64,000 bases of DNA from Pseudomonas sp. GD03944 (lineage in GTDB: Bacteria > Pseudomonadota > Gammaproteobacteria > Pseudomonadales > Pseudomonadaceae): NCBI RefSeq assembly GCF_029839275.1, contig NZ_JAOCAH010000010.1, positions 146,143 through 210,142 on the forward strand, written 5' to 3'. Within the stretch, counting starts at the first letter, position 1; each line of letters starts with the position of its first letter. Position numbers and translations under genes: made by a program. This document shows, one piece after another, positions 41,385 to 49,858 of the stretch. The notes under the pieces were generated by a model, which was not told where the DNA came from, did not search any database, and saw only the letters and a program-made list of their open reading frames with translations.

Positions 41385-42779
41385 ATGACCAACCCTGCCC
41401 TGATCGAAGAGCTGAAGACACTGGTTGAACCCGGCAAAGTGCTGACCGACGCCGATTCCCTGGCCACCTACGGCAAGGATTGGACCAAGCATTTCGCCCC
41501 GGCGCCCAGCGCCATCGTCTTCCCCAAGACCATCGAGCAGGTGCAGGCCATCGTCCGCTGGGCCAACCAGCACAAGGTCGCGCTGGTGCCGTCCGGCGGC
41601 CGTACCGGCCTGTCGGCCGCAGCCGTGGCGGCCCATGGCGAAGTCGTGGTGTCGTTCGACTACATGAACCAGATTCTCGACTTCAACGAATTCGACCGCA
41701 CCGTGATCTGCCAGCCGGGCGTGGTCACCGCCGCCCTGCAGCAGTTCGCCGAAGACAAGGGCCTGTACTACCCGGTTGACTTCGCCTCGGCCGGTTCCAG
41801 CCAGATTGGCGGCAACATCGGCACCAACGCCGGCGGGATCAAGGTGATTCGCTACGGCATGACCCGCAACTGGGTGGCGGGCCTGAAAGTGGTCACCGGG
41901 ACCGGCGAGCTGCTGGAACTGAACAAGGACCTGATCAAGAACGCCACCGGCTACGACATGCGCCAGCTGTTCATCGGCGCCGAAGGCACCCTGGGCTTCG
42001 TGGTCGAGGCCACCATGCGCCTGGAGCGCGCGCCGAAGAACCTGACCGCCATGGTCCTCGGTACCCCGGATTTCGACTCCATCATGCCGGTGCTGCATGC
42101 CTTCCAGAGCAAGCTGGACCTCACCGCCTTCGAATTCCTGTCCGACAAGTGCCTGGACAAGATCCTCGAGCGTGGCGACGTGCCCGCGCCCTTCGAGAGC
42201 CGCACGCCGTTCTACGCGCTGCTGGAGTTCGAAGCGCTCAACGAAGACGTGGCCAATGCCGCCTTGGAGATCTTCGAGCATGCCGTGGAGCAGGGCTGGG
42301 TCCTCGATGGCGTGATGAGCCAGAGCGAGCAGCAGCTGCAGAACCTGTGGAAGCTGCGCGAGTACATCTCCGAGACCATCAGCCACCGCACGCCGTACAA
42401 GAACGACATTTCGGTGACCGTGTCCCGCGTGCCGGCCTTCCTGGCCGACATCGACAACATCGTCACCAGCAACTACCCGGACTTCGAAGTGCTCTGGTAC
42501 GGGCACATCGGCGATGGCAACCTGCACCTGAACATCCTCAAGCCGGAAAGCCTGTCCCGGGAAGAGTTCTTCGCCAAGTGCGCCTCGGTCAACAAGTGGG
42601 TGTTCGAGACCGTGCAGAAGTACAACGGCTCGATTTCCGCGGAACACGGCGTGGGCATGACCAAGAGCGATTACCTGCACTACAGCCGCAGCGACGCGGA
42701 AGTCGGCTACATGAAGGCGATCAAGGCGGCGTTCGACCCGAACGGCATCATGAACCCGGGCAAGATCTTCTCGCGCTAA
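41385..42779 (+). CDS. D-2-hydroxyglutarate dehydrogenase (FAD, GlcD/VAO family)
   Basis: The 464-residue flavoprotein has the PCMH FAD domain (LVPSGGRTGLSAAAVAAHGEVVVSFDYMNQI, GGNIGTNAGGIKVIRYG) and the C-terminal metal/substrate histidines in GHIGDGNLHLN and SAEHGVGMTKSDYL. It oxidises D-2-hydroxyglutarate to 2-oxoglutarate, passing electrons to ETF or quinone. In Pseudomonas this enzyme drives SerA forward by removing the product of its side reaction. It is adjacent and divergent to serA (PA0316/PA0317 order). Confidence 0.92.
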   Translation: MTNPALIEELKTLVEPGKVLTDADSLATYGKDWTKHFAPAPSAIVFPKTIEQVQAIVRWANQHKVALVPSGGRTGLSAAAVAAHGEVVVSFDYMNQILDFNEFDRTVICQPGVVTAALQQFAEDKGLYYPVDFASAGSSQIGGNIGTNAGGIKVIRYGMTRNWVAGLKVVTGTGELLELNKDLIKNATGYDMRQLFIGAEGTLGFVVEATMRLERAPKNLTAMVLGTPDFDSIMPVLHAFQSKLDLTAFEFLSDKCLDKILERGDVPAPFESRTPFYALLEFEALNEDVANAALEIFEHAVEQGWVLDGVMSQSEQQLQNLWKLREYISETISHRTPYKNDISVTVSRVPAFLADIDNIVTSNYPDFEVLWYGHIGDGNLHLNILKPESLSREEFFAKCASVNKWVFETVQKYNGSISAEHGVGMTKSDYLHYSRSDAEVGYMKAIKAAFDPNGIMNPGKIFSR

Positions 42780-42878
42780 GCGCTAGCGAGGGCAGGGCGT
42801 ACAACGCCTTCGCCTTCCCCGTATTCACGCTCGCCGGCCCGGCAACACGTCGGGCCGTGCAATGAACAGGAGTTGTCC

Positions 42879-43544
42879 ATGAGCTACCAGCACCAGTATG
42901 TCGACGGCACCCACATCCACTTTCCCCTGGGCAAGGTGGTGTGCATCGGCCGCAACTACGCCGAACATGCCAAGGAACTGAACAACCCCGTCCCGAGCGA
43001 GCCGTTGCTGTTCATCAAGGCCGGTAGCTGCGTCGTGCCCCTGGAAGGCGGTTTCACCCTGCCGGAAGACCGCGGCACCGTGCACTACGAGGCGGAAATC
43101 GCCGTGCTGATCGGCAAGCCGCTGTCGCGCACCCCGAATGCCGAAGAAGTGCTGGATGCCATTTCCGGCTTCGCCCCGGCCCTCGACCTGACCCTGCGCG
43201 ACGTGCAGGCCGGGCTGAAGGAAAAGGGCTACCCCTGGGAAATCGCCAAGTCCTTCGACGGTGCCTGCGTGCTGGCGCCGTTCGTGCCGGGTGACGCGCT
43301 GAGCGACCTGACCGACATCGGCATTCGCCTGAGCATCAACGGCGACGTGCGCCAGGACGGCAACAGCCGCGACATGATCAATCCGATCCTGCCGATGATC
43401 CAGCACATCTGCGGGCACTTCAGCCTGCAGCCGGGCGACGTCATCCTCACCGGTACGCCGGTGGGCGTCGGCCCGCTGCACAAGGGCGACGAGCTGGAGT
43501 TGGAGCTGGTCGGCCAGTCGCGTTTCAGCAGCCGCGTCCTGTAA
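42879..43544 (+). CDS. Fumarylacetoacetate hydrolase family protein
   Basis: The 221-residue protein has the FAH fold with CIGRNYAEHAKELNN, FIKAGSCVVP, the metal-ligand Glu residues in VHYEAEIAVLIG and the GDVILTGTPVGVGPLHKGD loop. Members include acylpyruvases and oxaloacetate decarboxylases (FAHD1 type), the short size here being close to FAHD1. The substrate is likely an acylpyruvate or oxaloacetate. I chose ATG 42879; a TTG lies six bases upstream. It follows D2HGDH by 99 bp, same strand. Confidence 0.9.
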   Translation: MSYQHQYVDGTHIHFPLGKVVCIGRNYAEHAKELNNPVPSEPLLFIKAGSCVVPLEGGFTLPEDRGTVHYEAEIAVLIGKPLSRTPNAEEVLDAISGFAPALDLTLRDVQAGLKEKGYPWEIAKSFDGACVLAPFVPGDALSDLTDIGIRLSINGDVRQDGNSRDMINPILPMIQHICGHFSLQPGDVILTGTPVGVGPLHKGDELELELVGQSRFSSRVL

Positions 43545-43618
43545 CGACGGCTGACGGCTGCCGGGCACCGGAGGGTGTTCGGCAGCCCGCTTCTGCAGTG
43601 AGCACAGTGCCTTGGCAA

Positions 43619-43656
43619 TTAAGGTTGGCTTAAGCGGCGATTAAGCCTGGCTTCAG
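43619..43656 (+). promoter_or_regulatory. Four TTAAG-type half-sites at 11-bp spacing upstream of carO
   Basis: TTAAG begins at 43619, 43630 and 43641, and TTCAG at 43652: four half-sites exactly 11 bp apart, i.e. two direct-repeat boxes of the PmrA/QseB type (TTAAG-N6-TTAAG). A further TTAAT is at 43666. The sites lie 50-90 bp before the carO start. In P. aeruginosa carO is controlled by the CarSR two-component system, whose regulator is in this family. Confidence 0.72.
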
Positions 43657-43705
43657 CTCAGCCCCTTAATCTGGCCCCGTCACTCACTGATTAGAGGCTA
43701 ACGCC

Positions 43706-44053
43706 ATGAAGCGCTCCACACTGGTACTGCTGTTCGCTCCGCTGTTCTCCACCGCCGTCATGGCGTCCGGTTACACCGGCCCAGGCGCCGTGACCCAGGT
43801 CACCACCGTCGCCGCCGCCCTGGATGCCGCCGACGATACCCCGGTGGTTCTGCAAGGTCAGATCGTCAAGCGCCTGCAGGACGAGCTGTATGAATTCAAG
43901 GATGCCAGCGGCACCATCCACGTCGAGATCGACGATGAAGACTGGCCGCCGCAGGCCATCTCGGAAAACGCCACCGTCAAACTGACCGGTGAAGTGGACC
44001 GCGATCTGATGAACCGTGAAATCGATGTCGAGTTCGTCGAACTGGTGAAGTGA
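43706..44053 (+). CDS. carO: Periplasmic OB-fold protein (BOF/YgiW family, CarO-like)
   Basis: The 115-residue protein has a signal peptide (MKRSTLVLLFAPLFSTAVMA) and the BOF core GYTGPGAVTQVTTVAAALDAADDTPVVLQGQIVKRLQDELYEFKDASGTIHVEIDDEDW. E. coli YgiW/YdeI are stress proteins of this fold. Position, four genes from serA, fits P. aeruginosa PA0320 CarO, a calcium-regulated protein involved in Ca2+ and virulence homeostasis. The symbol is based on family and recalled locus. The four half-sites upstream support two-component control. Confidence 0.82.
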   Translation: MKRSTLVLLFAPLFSTAVMASGYTGPGAVTQVTTVAAALDAADDTPVVLQGQIVKRLQDELYEFKDASGTIHVEIDDEDWPPQAISENATVKLTGEVDRDLMNREIDVEFVELVK

Positions 44054-44163
44054 GCCCCATGACGGTTCGCCCGGTCGACTGACCACCCCCCATGCCGATC
44101 GCCAGCCCGAAGCCCGCTTCGGGCTGGCGTCGTTGTCAGGCGTTGTTTCTTGAGTGTTCCACC

Positions 44164-45087
44164 ATGCGTAGTCGATTGATGTTGAAGGGATTGTTGGCGG
44201 GACTGGTGCTGCTGGTATTGGTGTTGCTGGGGATATGGGCACAGGACTATCGCCTGTTCGAGCGGGCCTGGTTCAACGTGTCGCAATGGCGTTACGCCGA
44301 GCAGTACCAGGAAGAGTCGATCTGGCTCTCGGACTACCAGGTGGTGCGCGAGGCGCAGGTCATCGAAGGGCTGGACGACGATGTCTCGGCGCTGACCTAC
44401 GACCCGGACAGGCAAAGCTTGTTCACCGTGACCAACCAGAACACCCAGCTCATCGAACTGTCCCTCGAGGGCGAGATCCTGCGCCGCATCGACCTGGTCG
44501 GGTTCAACGACCCCGAGGCCGTGGAGTACATCAGCCCTGGCCTCTATGTGATCACCGATGAGCGTCTGCAGCGCCTGATCAAGGTGCGGGTGGACGACAG
44601 CACCACGCGGATCGATGCGAACAGCGCCCAGCAGCTGTCCCTGGGTATCGGCCTGACCGGCAACAAGGGCTTCGAAGGCCTGGCCTACGACCCCGAGGGC
44701 GAGCGCCTGTTCGTGGCCAAGGAGCGCAACCCGGTGCGCATCTATGAAGTGCATGGCTTTCCGCACACCAACCCGCAACGCCCGTTCGCCGTTCACGTGG
44801 TGGCCAACGAGGAACGCGATGCCGGCTTGTTCGTGCGTGACCTGTCGAGCCTGCAGTACGACGACCGCACCGGCCACCTGCTGGCCTTGTCCGACGAGTC
44901 GCGCCTGGTCCTGGAGCTGAATGCCGAAGGCAAGCCGATCAGCAGCCTGTCGCTGCTGGCGGGCCAGCAAGGGCTCAAGGAATCGGTGCCCCAGGCAGAG
45001 GGTGTGGCGATGGACAACGAGGGTGGGCTGTACCTGATCAGCGAGCCGAACCTGTTCTACGTCTTCAAGAAAAAAGCCGCGGACTGA
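44164..45087 (+). CDS. carP: SdiA-regulated family beta-propeller protein (CarP-like)
   Basis: The 307-residue protein has one N-terminal helix (GLLAGLVLLVLVLLGIWA) and an SdiA-regulated/YjiK beta-propeller: DVSALTYDPDRQSLFTVTNQN, GFNDPEAVEYISPGLYVITDE, GFEGLAYDPEGERLFVAKER, VPQAEGVAMDNEGGLYLISEPN. In P. aeruginosa the calcium-regulated CarP (PA0327, recalled) is of this type and belongs to the same regulon as CarO. Here the two genes are neighbours, 110 bp apart. ATG 44164 is preferred; the ribosome site is weak. Symbol tentative. Confidence 0.75.
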   Translation: MRSRLMLKGLLAGLVLLVLVLLGIWAQDYRLFERAWFNVSQWRYAEQYQEESIWLSDYQVVREAQVIEGLDDDVSALTYDPDRQSLFTVTNQNTQLIELSLEGEILRRIDLVGFNDPEAVEYISPGLYVITDERLQRLIKVRVDDSTTRIDANSAQQLSLGIGLTGNKGFEGLAYDPEGERLFVAKERNPVRIYEVHGFPHTNPQRPFAVHVVANEERDAGLFVRDLSSLQYDDRTGHLLALSDESRLVLELNAEGKPISSLSLLAGQQGLKESVPQAEGVAMDNEGGLYLISEPNLFYVFKKKAAD

Positions 45088-45131
45088 GCCGCGGCCTTCT
45101 CGAAAGCAAAGCTCGCGCGTAAGCCAGCGTC

Positions 45132-45158
45132 CTGTAGGAGCGGGCTCGCCCGCGAGCT
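45132..45158. repeat. Solitary REP sequence
   Basis: The stretch TGTAGGAGCGGGCTCGCCCG (45133 onward) followed by CGAGC is the common Pseudomonas REP core with a GCGGGC/GCCCGC stem. It lies between convergent carP and yegP, and is a different class from the REPs around 56 kb. Confidence 0.85.
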
Positions 45159-45209
45159 CTTTATCGCCTGCACCAATGCCCAGGAAGGGCAGCCGCACGG
45201 TCTGCCAAT

Positions 45210-45542
45210 TCAGCTGTCATCCTGCAGCGTCGCGATGGGCGCGTTCTTCACCACCGACTTCATGCCGTCCAGGCAGCCGGCGGCGCTGGCGTAGGTCTGG
45301 CTCTGGCCGACGATCTGGCCGTTGGTGGCCTTGAGCACGAAGTAATGCTTGTCGCTGGTGCTGGCGCGCACTTCGAAGGCGCCTTCGCGGGTGACGTTCT
45401 TGCGCACGGACTCGATGCCGTTTAGTGCAGAGTCCTTGGCCTTGTACAGCTCGCTGGTGAGGATGATCTCGCCGTTGCCGGCGATCAGGTTGAAGTGGAA
45501 CTGCCCGTCTTTGGCATTCTTCAGGTGGAATTTGCTGGCCAT
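45210..45542 (-). CDS. YegP family (DUF1508) protein
   Basis: The 110-residue protein consists of two tandem ~50-residue DUF1508 repeats: FHLKNAKDGQFHFNLIAGNGEIILTSELYKAKDSALNGIESVRKN and FEVRASTSDKHYFVLKATNGQIVGQSQTYASAAGCLDGMKSVVKN. A strong GGAGG precedes the ATG. The fold is known but not the function. It lies before rpiA on the same strand, as PA0329-PA0330 do. Confidence 0.9.
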   Translation of the reverse strand: MASKFHLKNAKDGQFHFNLIAGNGEIILTSELYKAKDSALNGIESVRKNVTREGAFEVRASTSDKHYFVLKATNGQIVGQSQTYASAAGCLDGMKSVVKNAPIATLQDDS

Positions 45543-45609
45543 GTTGACCTCCGTGGTCGTAGGGAGCCACCCGAAAGCGTAGCTCCCCTTGCACGGCCGG
45601 CCAGTAGAC

Positions 45610-46281
45610 TCAGCGGGTGAGGGTCTTCACACCGTCCGGGGTGCCGAGCAGCAGCAGGTCGGCAGCGCGGGCGGCGAACAGGCCGTTGGTGACCACGCCG
45701 ACGATGGCGTTGATCTGCGCTTCCAGCTCCACCGGGTTGGTGATGGACAGGTTGTGCACGTCGAGGATCACGTTGCCGTTATCGGTGACCACGCCTTCGC
45801 GGTAGACCGGGTCGCCGCCCAGCTTTACCAGCTGACGGGCCACGTGGCTGCGGGCCATGGGGATCACTTCCACCGGCAGCGGGAAGGCGCCCAGCACCGG
45901 CACCAGCTTGCTGGCGTCGGCGATGCAGATGAAGGTCTTGGCCACGGCCGCGACGATCTTCTCGCGGGTCAGGGCCGCGCCGCCGCCCTTGATCAGGTTC
46001 AGGTGCTCGTCGCTTTCATCGGCACCGTCGACGTAGAACTCCAGGTCGCTCACGGTGTTCAGCTCGTACACCGGGATGCCATGGCCCTTGAGGCGGGCAG
46101 CGGTGGCTTCGGAGCTGGCCACGGCGCCATCGAACTCCATGCGGTGCTTGGCCAGGGCGTCGATGAAGCAGTTGGCCGTGGAGCCGGTGCCGACACCGAC
46201 GATGCTCTTGGCGTCGAGCTTGGGGAGGATGAAGTCCACAGCGGCCTGGGCCACGGCTTGCTTGAGTTGATCCTGGGTCAT
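45610..46281 (-). CDS. rpiA: Ribose-5-phosphate isomerase A
   Basis: The 223-residue protein has VGVGTGSTANCFIDAL, the catalytic ASSEATAARLKGHGIPVYEL, DGADESDEHLNLIKGGGAALTREKI with active-site Asp and Glu, and VTDNGNVILDVHNL. It interconverts ribose-5- and ribulose-5-phosphate. I set the start at ATG 46281, where the family begins; the frame remains open far upstream across ilvA but that part is antisense to ilvA. It is divergent from ilvA, 186 bp apart. Confidence 0.97.
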   Translation of the reverse strand: MTQDQLKQAVAQAAVDFILPKLDAKSIVGVGTGSTANCFIDALAKHRMEFDGAVASSEATAARLKGHGIPVYELNTVSDLEFYVDGADESDEHLNLIKGGGAALTREKIVAAVAKTFICIADASKLVPVLGAFPLPVEVIPMARSHVARQLVKLGGDPVYREGVVTDNGNVILDVHNLSITNPVELEAQINAIVGVVTNGLFAARAADLLLLGTPDGVKTLTR

Positions 46282-46467
46282 CACGGGTCTGTGCCTGAGA
46301 GGGAAAGTCGAAAGGCGCGAATTATAGCCGCATGTGCGGCAAAACCTCGCCTGGGATCGACGGGCGCGACAACGCGGGCCGGCAAGGCCCCGTGTTTCGT
46401 ATGGTCGTTCACGGCGGGCCTGGGGTAGACTCGCTGACTCCCCCGAAAAGCCGCCTGCGATGTCGCC

Positions 46468-47982
46468 ATGCTCGAACAGTACATGAAGAAGATCCTCACC
46501 TCGCGCGTCTACGACGTCGCGGTGGAAACCCCGCTGCAACCCGCCCGTCAGCTCAGCGAGCGCCTGGGCAACCAGATTCTGCTCAAGCGCGAAGACCTGC
46601 AGCCGGTGTACTCGTTCAAGATTCGCGGCGCCTACAACAAACTGGCCCAGCTCTCGCCGGAAGACCTGGCGCGTGGCGTGGTCACTGCCTCGGCGGGCAA
46701 CCATGCCCAGGGCCTGGCGCTGGCCGCCAAGCACATGGGCGTGAAGGCGACCATCGTCATGCCGCGCACCACCCCGGAGCTGAAAGTCCAGGGCGTGCGC
46801 TCGCGTGGCGGCAAGGTCGTGTTGCACGGCGATGCCTTCCCCGAAGCGCTGGCCCACTCGCTGAAGCTGGTCGAGGAGAAGGGCTACACCTATATCCATC
46901 CCTACGACGACCCGCTGGTGATCGCCGGTCAGGGCACGGTGGCGATGGAAATCCTCCGTCAGCACCAGGGCCGTCTCGACGCGGTGTTCGTGCCGGTCGG
47001 TGGCGGCGGCCTGATTGCGGGCATTGCTGCCTACATCAAATACCTGCGCCCCGAAGTGAAGGTCATCGGCGTCGAACCGGATGATTCCAACTGCCTGCAG
47101 GCTGCCATGGCCGCCGGCGAGCGCGTGGTGCTGCCGACCGTCGGGCTGTTTGCCGATGGCGTGGCCGTGGCGCAGATCGGTCAGCACACCTTTGACATCT
47201 GCAAGCAGTACGTCGACGAGGTGATCACCGTCAGCACCGATGAAATCTGCGCGGCGATCAAGGACATCTACGACGACACCCGCTCGATCACCGAGCCGGC
47301 GGGCGCCCTGGCCGTGGCCGGGATCAAGAAGTACGTCGAGCGCGAAGGCATCAGCGAGCAGGTGCTGGTGGGCATCGACTCTGGCGCCAACGTCAACTTC
47401 GACCGCCTGCGCCATGTGGCCGAGCGCGCCGAACTGGGCGAGAAGCGCGAGGCGATCATCGCCGTGACCATCCCCGAGCAGCCGGGCAGCTTCAAGGCCT
47501 TCTGCGAGGCGATCGGCAAGCGCCAGATCACCGAGTTCAACTACCGCTATAACACCGGCCGCGAGGCGCACATCTTCGTCGGCGTGCAGACCCACCCGGA
47601 CACCGACCCGCGCGCGGCGCTGGTCGACAGCCTGCGTGCGCAGGGCTTCCCGGTGCTCGACCTGACCGACAACGAGCTGGCCAAGCTGCACATCCGGCAC
47701 ATGGTCGGTGGCCATGCCGCCGGCGTCAGCGATGAAATGGTGTTTCGCTTCGAATTCCCCGAGCGCCCGGGCGCGTTGTTCAACTTCCTGCAGAAGCTGG
47801 GCGGGCGCTGGAACATCAGCATGTTCCACTACCGTAACCACGGTGCGGCTGACGGTCGCGTGGTCGCCGGGCTGCAAGTGCCGGACACTGACCGCCACCT
47901 GGTCGCCGAGGCGCTCGACGCCATCGGCTATCCCTACTGGGACGAGAGCGACAACCCGGCCTATAGCCTGTTCCTGGGCTGA
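46468..47982 (+). CDS. ilvA: Threonine dehydratase, biosynthetic
   Basis: The 504-residue protein has the PLP lysine Lys51 (YSFKIRGAYNKL), the GGGGL phosphate loop and two C-terminal ACT-like regulatory domains (ITIPEQPGSFKAFCEAIG, FEFPERPGALFNFLQKLG), which respond to isoleucine and valine. It deaminates threonine to 2-oxobutyrate, the first step to isoleucine. The full regulatory region shows the biosynthetic rather than the catabolic enzyme. Confidence 0.97.
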   Translation: MLEQYMKKILTSRVYDVAVETPLQPARQLSERLGNQILLKREDLQPVYSFKIRGAYNKLAQLSPEDLARGVVTASAGNHAQGLALAAKHMGVKATIVMPRTTPELKVQGVRSRGGKVVLHGDAFPEALAHSLKLVEEKGYTYIHPYDDPLVIAGQGTVAMEILRQHQGRLDAVFVPVGGGGLIAGIAAYIKYLRPEVKVIGVEPDDSNCLQAAMAAGERVVLPTVGLFADGVAVAQIGQHTFDICKQYVDEVITVSTDEICAAIKDIYDDTRSITEPAGALAVAGIKKYVEREGISEQVLVGIDSGANVNFDRLRHVAERAELGEKREAIIAVTIPEQPGSFKAFCEAIGKRQITEFNYRYNTGREAHIFVGVQTHPDTDPRAALVDSLRAQGFPVLDLTDNELAKLHIRHMVGGHAAGVSDEMVFRFEFPERPGALFNFLQKLGGRWNISMFHYRNHGAADGRVVAGLQVPDTDRHLVAEALDAIGYPYWDESDNPAYSLFLG

Positions 47983-48055
47983 TGAGGCCGTGCATGGCCC
48001 CGGTATCCGCCGGGGCCATGGCGCACCGCTTACCTAAAATAATGAGGAAACCGTG

Positions 48056-48496
48056 ATGGAACACTACCTGCTGGTCCGCATTCTCCACAGCGCACCGGGC
48101 ATTCTGCTGGTGCTTGGGCTGATCGCCCATACCGTGATGCTGTGGAAGGCGCAGCGCAACGGCGACGCCGCCGTGCTGGCGCGCAAGCTGCGCGTGACCC
48201 TGTTCTACAGCCTGCCGACCTTTGCCGTGCTGGCGCTGACCCTGCCGCTGACCGGCTTCTGGCTGGTGAAAACGGTTGGCTGGCCGCTCGGCCAGACCTG
48301 GCTGCTGCTCGGAAGCATTCTCTACGGCGTGCTGATGCTGATCGGCCTGCTGCTGGCCGGTCGCCTGGCCGCCTGGCGTGCGCTGGGCGATACGCCGGCG
48401 CCGGTTGCGCTCAAGCGCCTGAGCCTGATTTATGCCGGGCTGATTCTGGTGCTGCTGATCGCCATCATGGCGCTGATGGGCGCCAAGCCGGTCTGA
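48056..48496 (+). CDS. Small four-helix membrane protein (DUF2269-like)
   Basis: The 146-residue inner-membrane protein has four predicted helices (HSAPGILLVLGLIAHTVML, LPTFAVLALTLPLTGFWLV, WLLLGSILYGVLMLIGLLLAG, LIYAGLILVLLIAIMALMG) and a cytosolic basic loop. The pattern fits DUF2269. A GTG at 48053 is also possible; ATG 48056 has GAGG at eight bases. No function known. It follows ilvA by 73 bp and ends at a terminator. Confidence 0.75.
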   Translation: MEHYLLVRILHSAPGILLVLGLIAHTVMLWKAQRNGDAAVLARKLRVTLFYSLPTFAVLALTLPLTGFWLVKTVGWPLGQTWLLLGSILYGVLMLIGLLLAGRLAAWRALGDTPAPVALKRLSLIYAGLILVLLIAIMALMGAKPV

Positions 48497-48508
48497 GCGC
48501 TGGATTGC

Positions 48509-48544
48509 AACAAAAACGCCGCCTGATCAGGCGGCGTTTTTGTT
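48509..48544. terminator. Perfect 36-bp palindromic terminator
   Basis: The sequence from 48509 to 48544 is its own reverse complement, with A and T runs at both ends and a GCCGCCTGATCAGGCGGC centre. It serves the convergent DUF2269-like gene and the HAD gene. Confidence 0.93.
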
Positions 48545-48555
48545 TGCGGCAGGCG

Positions 48556-49209
48556 TCAACGCAGGGAAATGACCGGCCAGCCACGCTCGATGGCGGTGGC
48601 GCGTAGCACGTCGTCCGGGTCTACCGCCACCGGGTTGGCCACGGCTTCGAGCAGCGGCAGGTCATTGCGCGAGTCGCTGTAGAAGTAGGCGCCGTCCAGA
48701 TTGTAATCCGTCTGGGCCAGCCACTCGTTCAGTCGGGTTATCTTGCCGGCCTGATAGCACGGCGTTCCGCTGATCTGCCCGGTGTAGCGGCCATCCTGCA
48801 TGCCGCATTCGGTGGCGATCAGGGTGTCCACGCCCAGGCGCTTGGCGATGGGGGCGGTGACGAAGCGGTTGGTGGCGGTGATGATCACCAGCTTGTCGCC
48901 TGCCGCACGGTGCTCGGCGAGCAGGGCCTCGCCCTTGGCCAGGATGAACGGCTCGATCACCTCGGCCATGAATTCACGGTGCCACTGATCCAGCTGCGCC
49001 ATCTCGCTACGCCCGAGAATCGCCTGGCTGAAGTTCTGGTAGGCCACCACATCCAGCTTGCCGGCGCAGTAGTCGGCATAGAAGGCATCGTTGCGCGCCA
49101 GGTATTCGGCCGCATCGACCAGGCCGCGCTGGCAGACGAATTCGCCCCAGCTGTGATCGCTGTCGCCGGCGAGCAGGGTGTTGTCGAGATCGAATAGAGC
49201 CAAACGCAC
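48556..49209 (-). CDS. HAD-IB phosphatase, histinol-phosphatase type
   Basis: The 217-residue HAD enzyme has DxDxT motif I (MRLALFDLDNTLLAGDSD; Asp7, Asp9), a helical cap, ITATNRFVTAPIA (motif II), and YFYSDSRNDLPLLEAV (motif IV). It matches P. aeruginosa PA0335, reported as the histidinol-phosphate phosphatase missing from the his cluster. If so it completes histidine synthesis with hisBHAF of this window. I chose GTG 49209, seven bases after AAGGTG; GTG 49218 is an alternative. The exact substrate is inferred from that report. Confidence 0.85.
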   Translation of the reverse strand: MRLALFDLDNTLLAGDSDHSWGEFVCQRGLVDAAEYLARNDAFYADYCAGKLDVVAYQNFSQAILGRSEMAQLDQWHREFMAEVIEPFILAKGEALLAEHRAAGDKLVIITATNRFVTAPIAKRLGVDTLIATECGMQDGRYTGQISGTPCYQAGKITRLNEWLAQTDYNLDGAYFYSDSRNDLPLLEAVANPVAVDPDDVLRATAIERGWPVISLR

Positions 49210-49356
49210 GGTGAGCACCTTTTATATTGCCAGCTTCGAAGCCCGCCAGAATAACGGCTTTTATGCGGCATTCCCATTACACCGGGGCTGCCGCGTTGCC
49301 GCTGCCGCGACCTTTGTGGAACAATGCCGAGACATGCGTTTACGAGGTTGTGCGCC

Positions 49357-49836
49357 GTGATCGACCCTGATGGTTTTCGCCCCAACGTCGGCATCATCCT
49401 CACCAATGATGTCGGCCAGGTGCTTTGGGCGCGCCGGATCAACCAGGATGCCTGGCAGTTCCCGCAAGGTGGAATCAACGATCATGAGTCGCCCGAAGAG
49501 GCGCTCTATCGCGAATTGAACGAAGAAGTCGGGCTGGAAGAGCAGGATGTAAAAATTCTCGCCTGCACCCGGGGCTGGTTGAGGTATCGTCTGCCCCAGC
49601 GTCTGGTCCGTACCCACAGTCAACCGCTGTGCATCGGCCAGAAACAGAAATGGTTTCTCCTGCGCCTCACCGGGGCGGAGGACCGGGTTCGCATGGACCT
49701 GACGGGCAAGCCGGAGTTCGACGGCTGGCGCTGGGTCAGTTACTGGTACCCACTCGGACAGGTGGTCACATTCAAGCGCGAGGTCTACCGTCGCGCCCTC
49801 AAGGAACTCGCACCGCGCCTGCTGGCTCGGGACTGA
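49357..49836 (+). CDS. rppH: RNA pyrophosphohydrolase
   Basis: The 159-residue Nudix hydrolase starts at GTG 49357 (MIDPDGFRPNVGIILTN), nine bases after GAGG. The Nudix box GGINDHESPEEALYRELNEEVGL has the REx2EE-type core, and WQFPQGG precedes it. It removes pyrophosphate from mRNA 5' ends and triggers RNase E decay. The open frame begins at 49324 but the family starts here. It is followed 22 bp later by ptsP, the usual gene pair. Confidence 0.96.
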   Translation: MIDPDGFRPNVGIILTNDVGQVLWARRINQDAWQFPQGGINDHESPEEALYRELNEEVGLEEQDVKILACTRGWLRYRLPQRLVRTHSQPLCIGQKQKWFLLRLTGAEDRVRMDLTGKPEFDGWRWVSYWYPLGQVVTFKREVYRRALKELAPRLLARD

Positions 49837-49858
49837 AACTGACTTAGAGCCGAGCCCT

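Noticed and set aside
46282..47898. Upstream extension of rpiA across ilvA
   Set aside because: The frame is open but antisense to ilvA; RpiA starts at 46281 in line with the family length.
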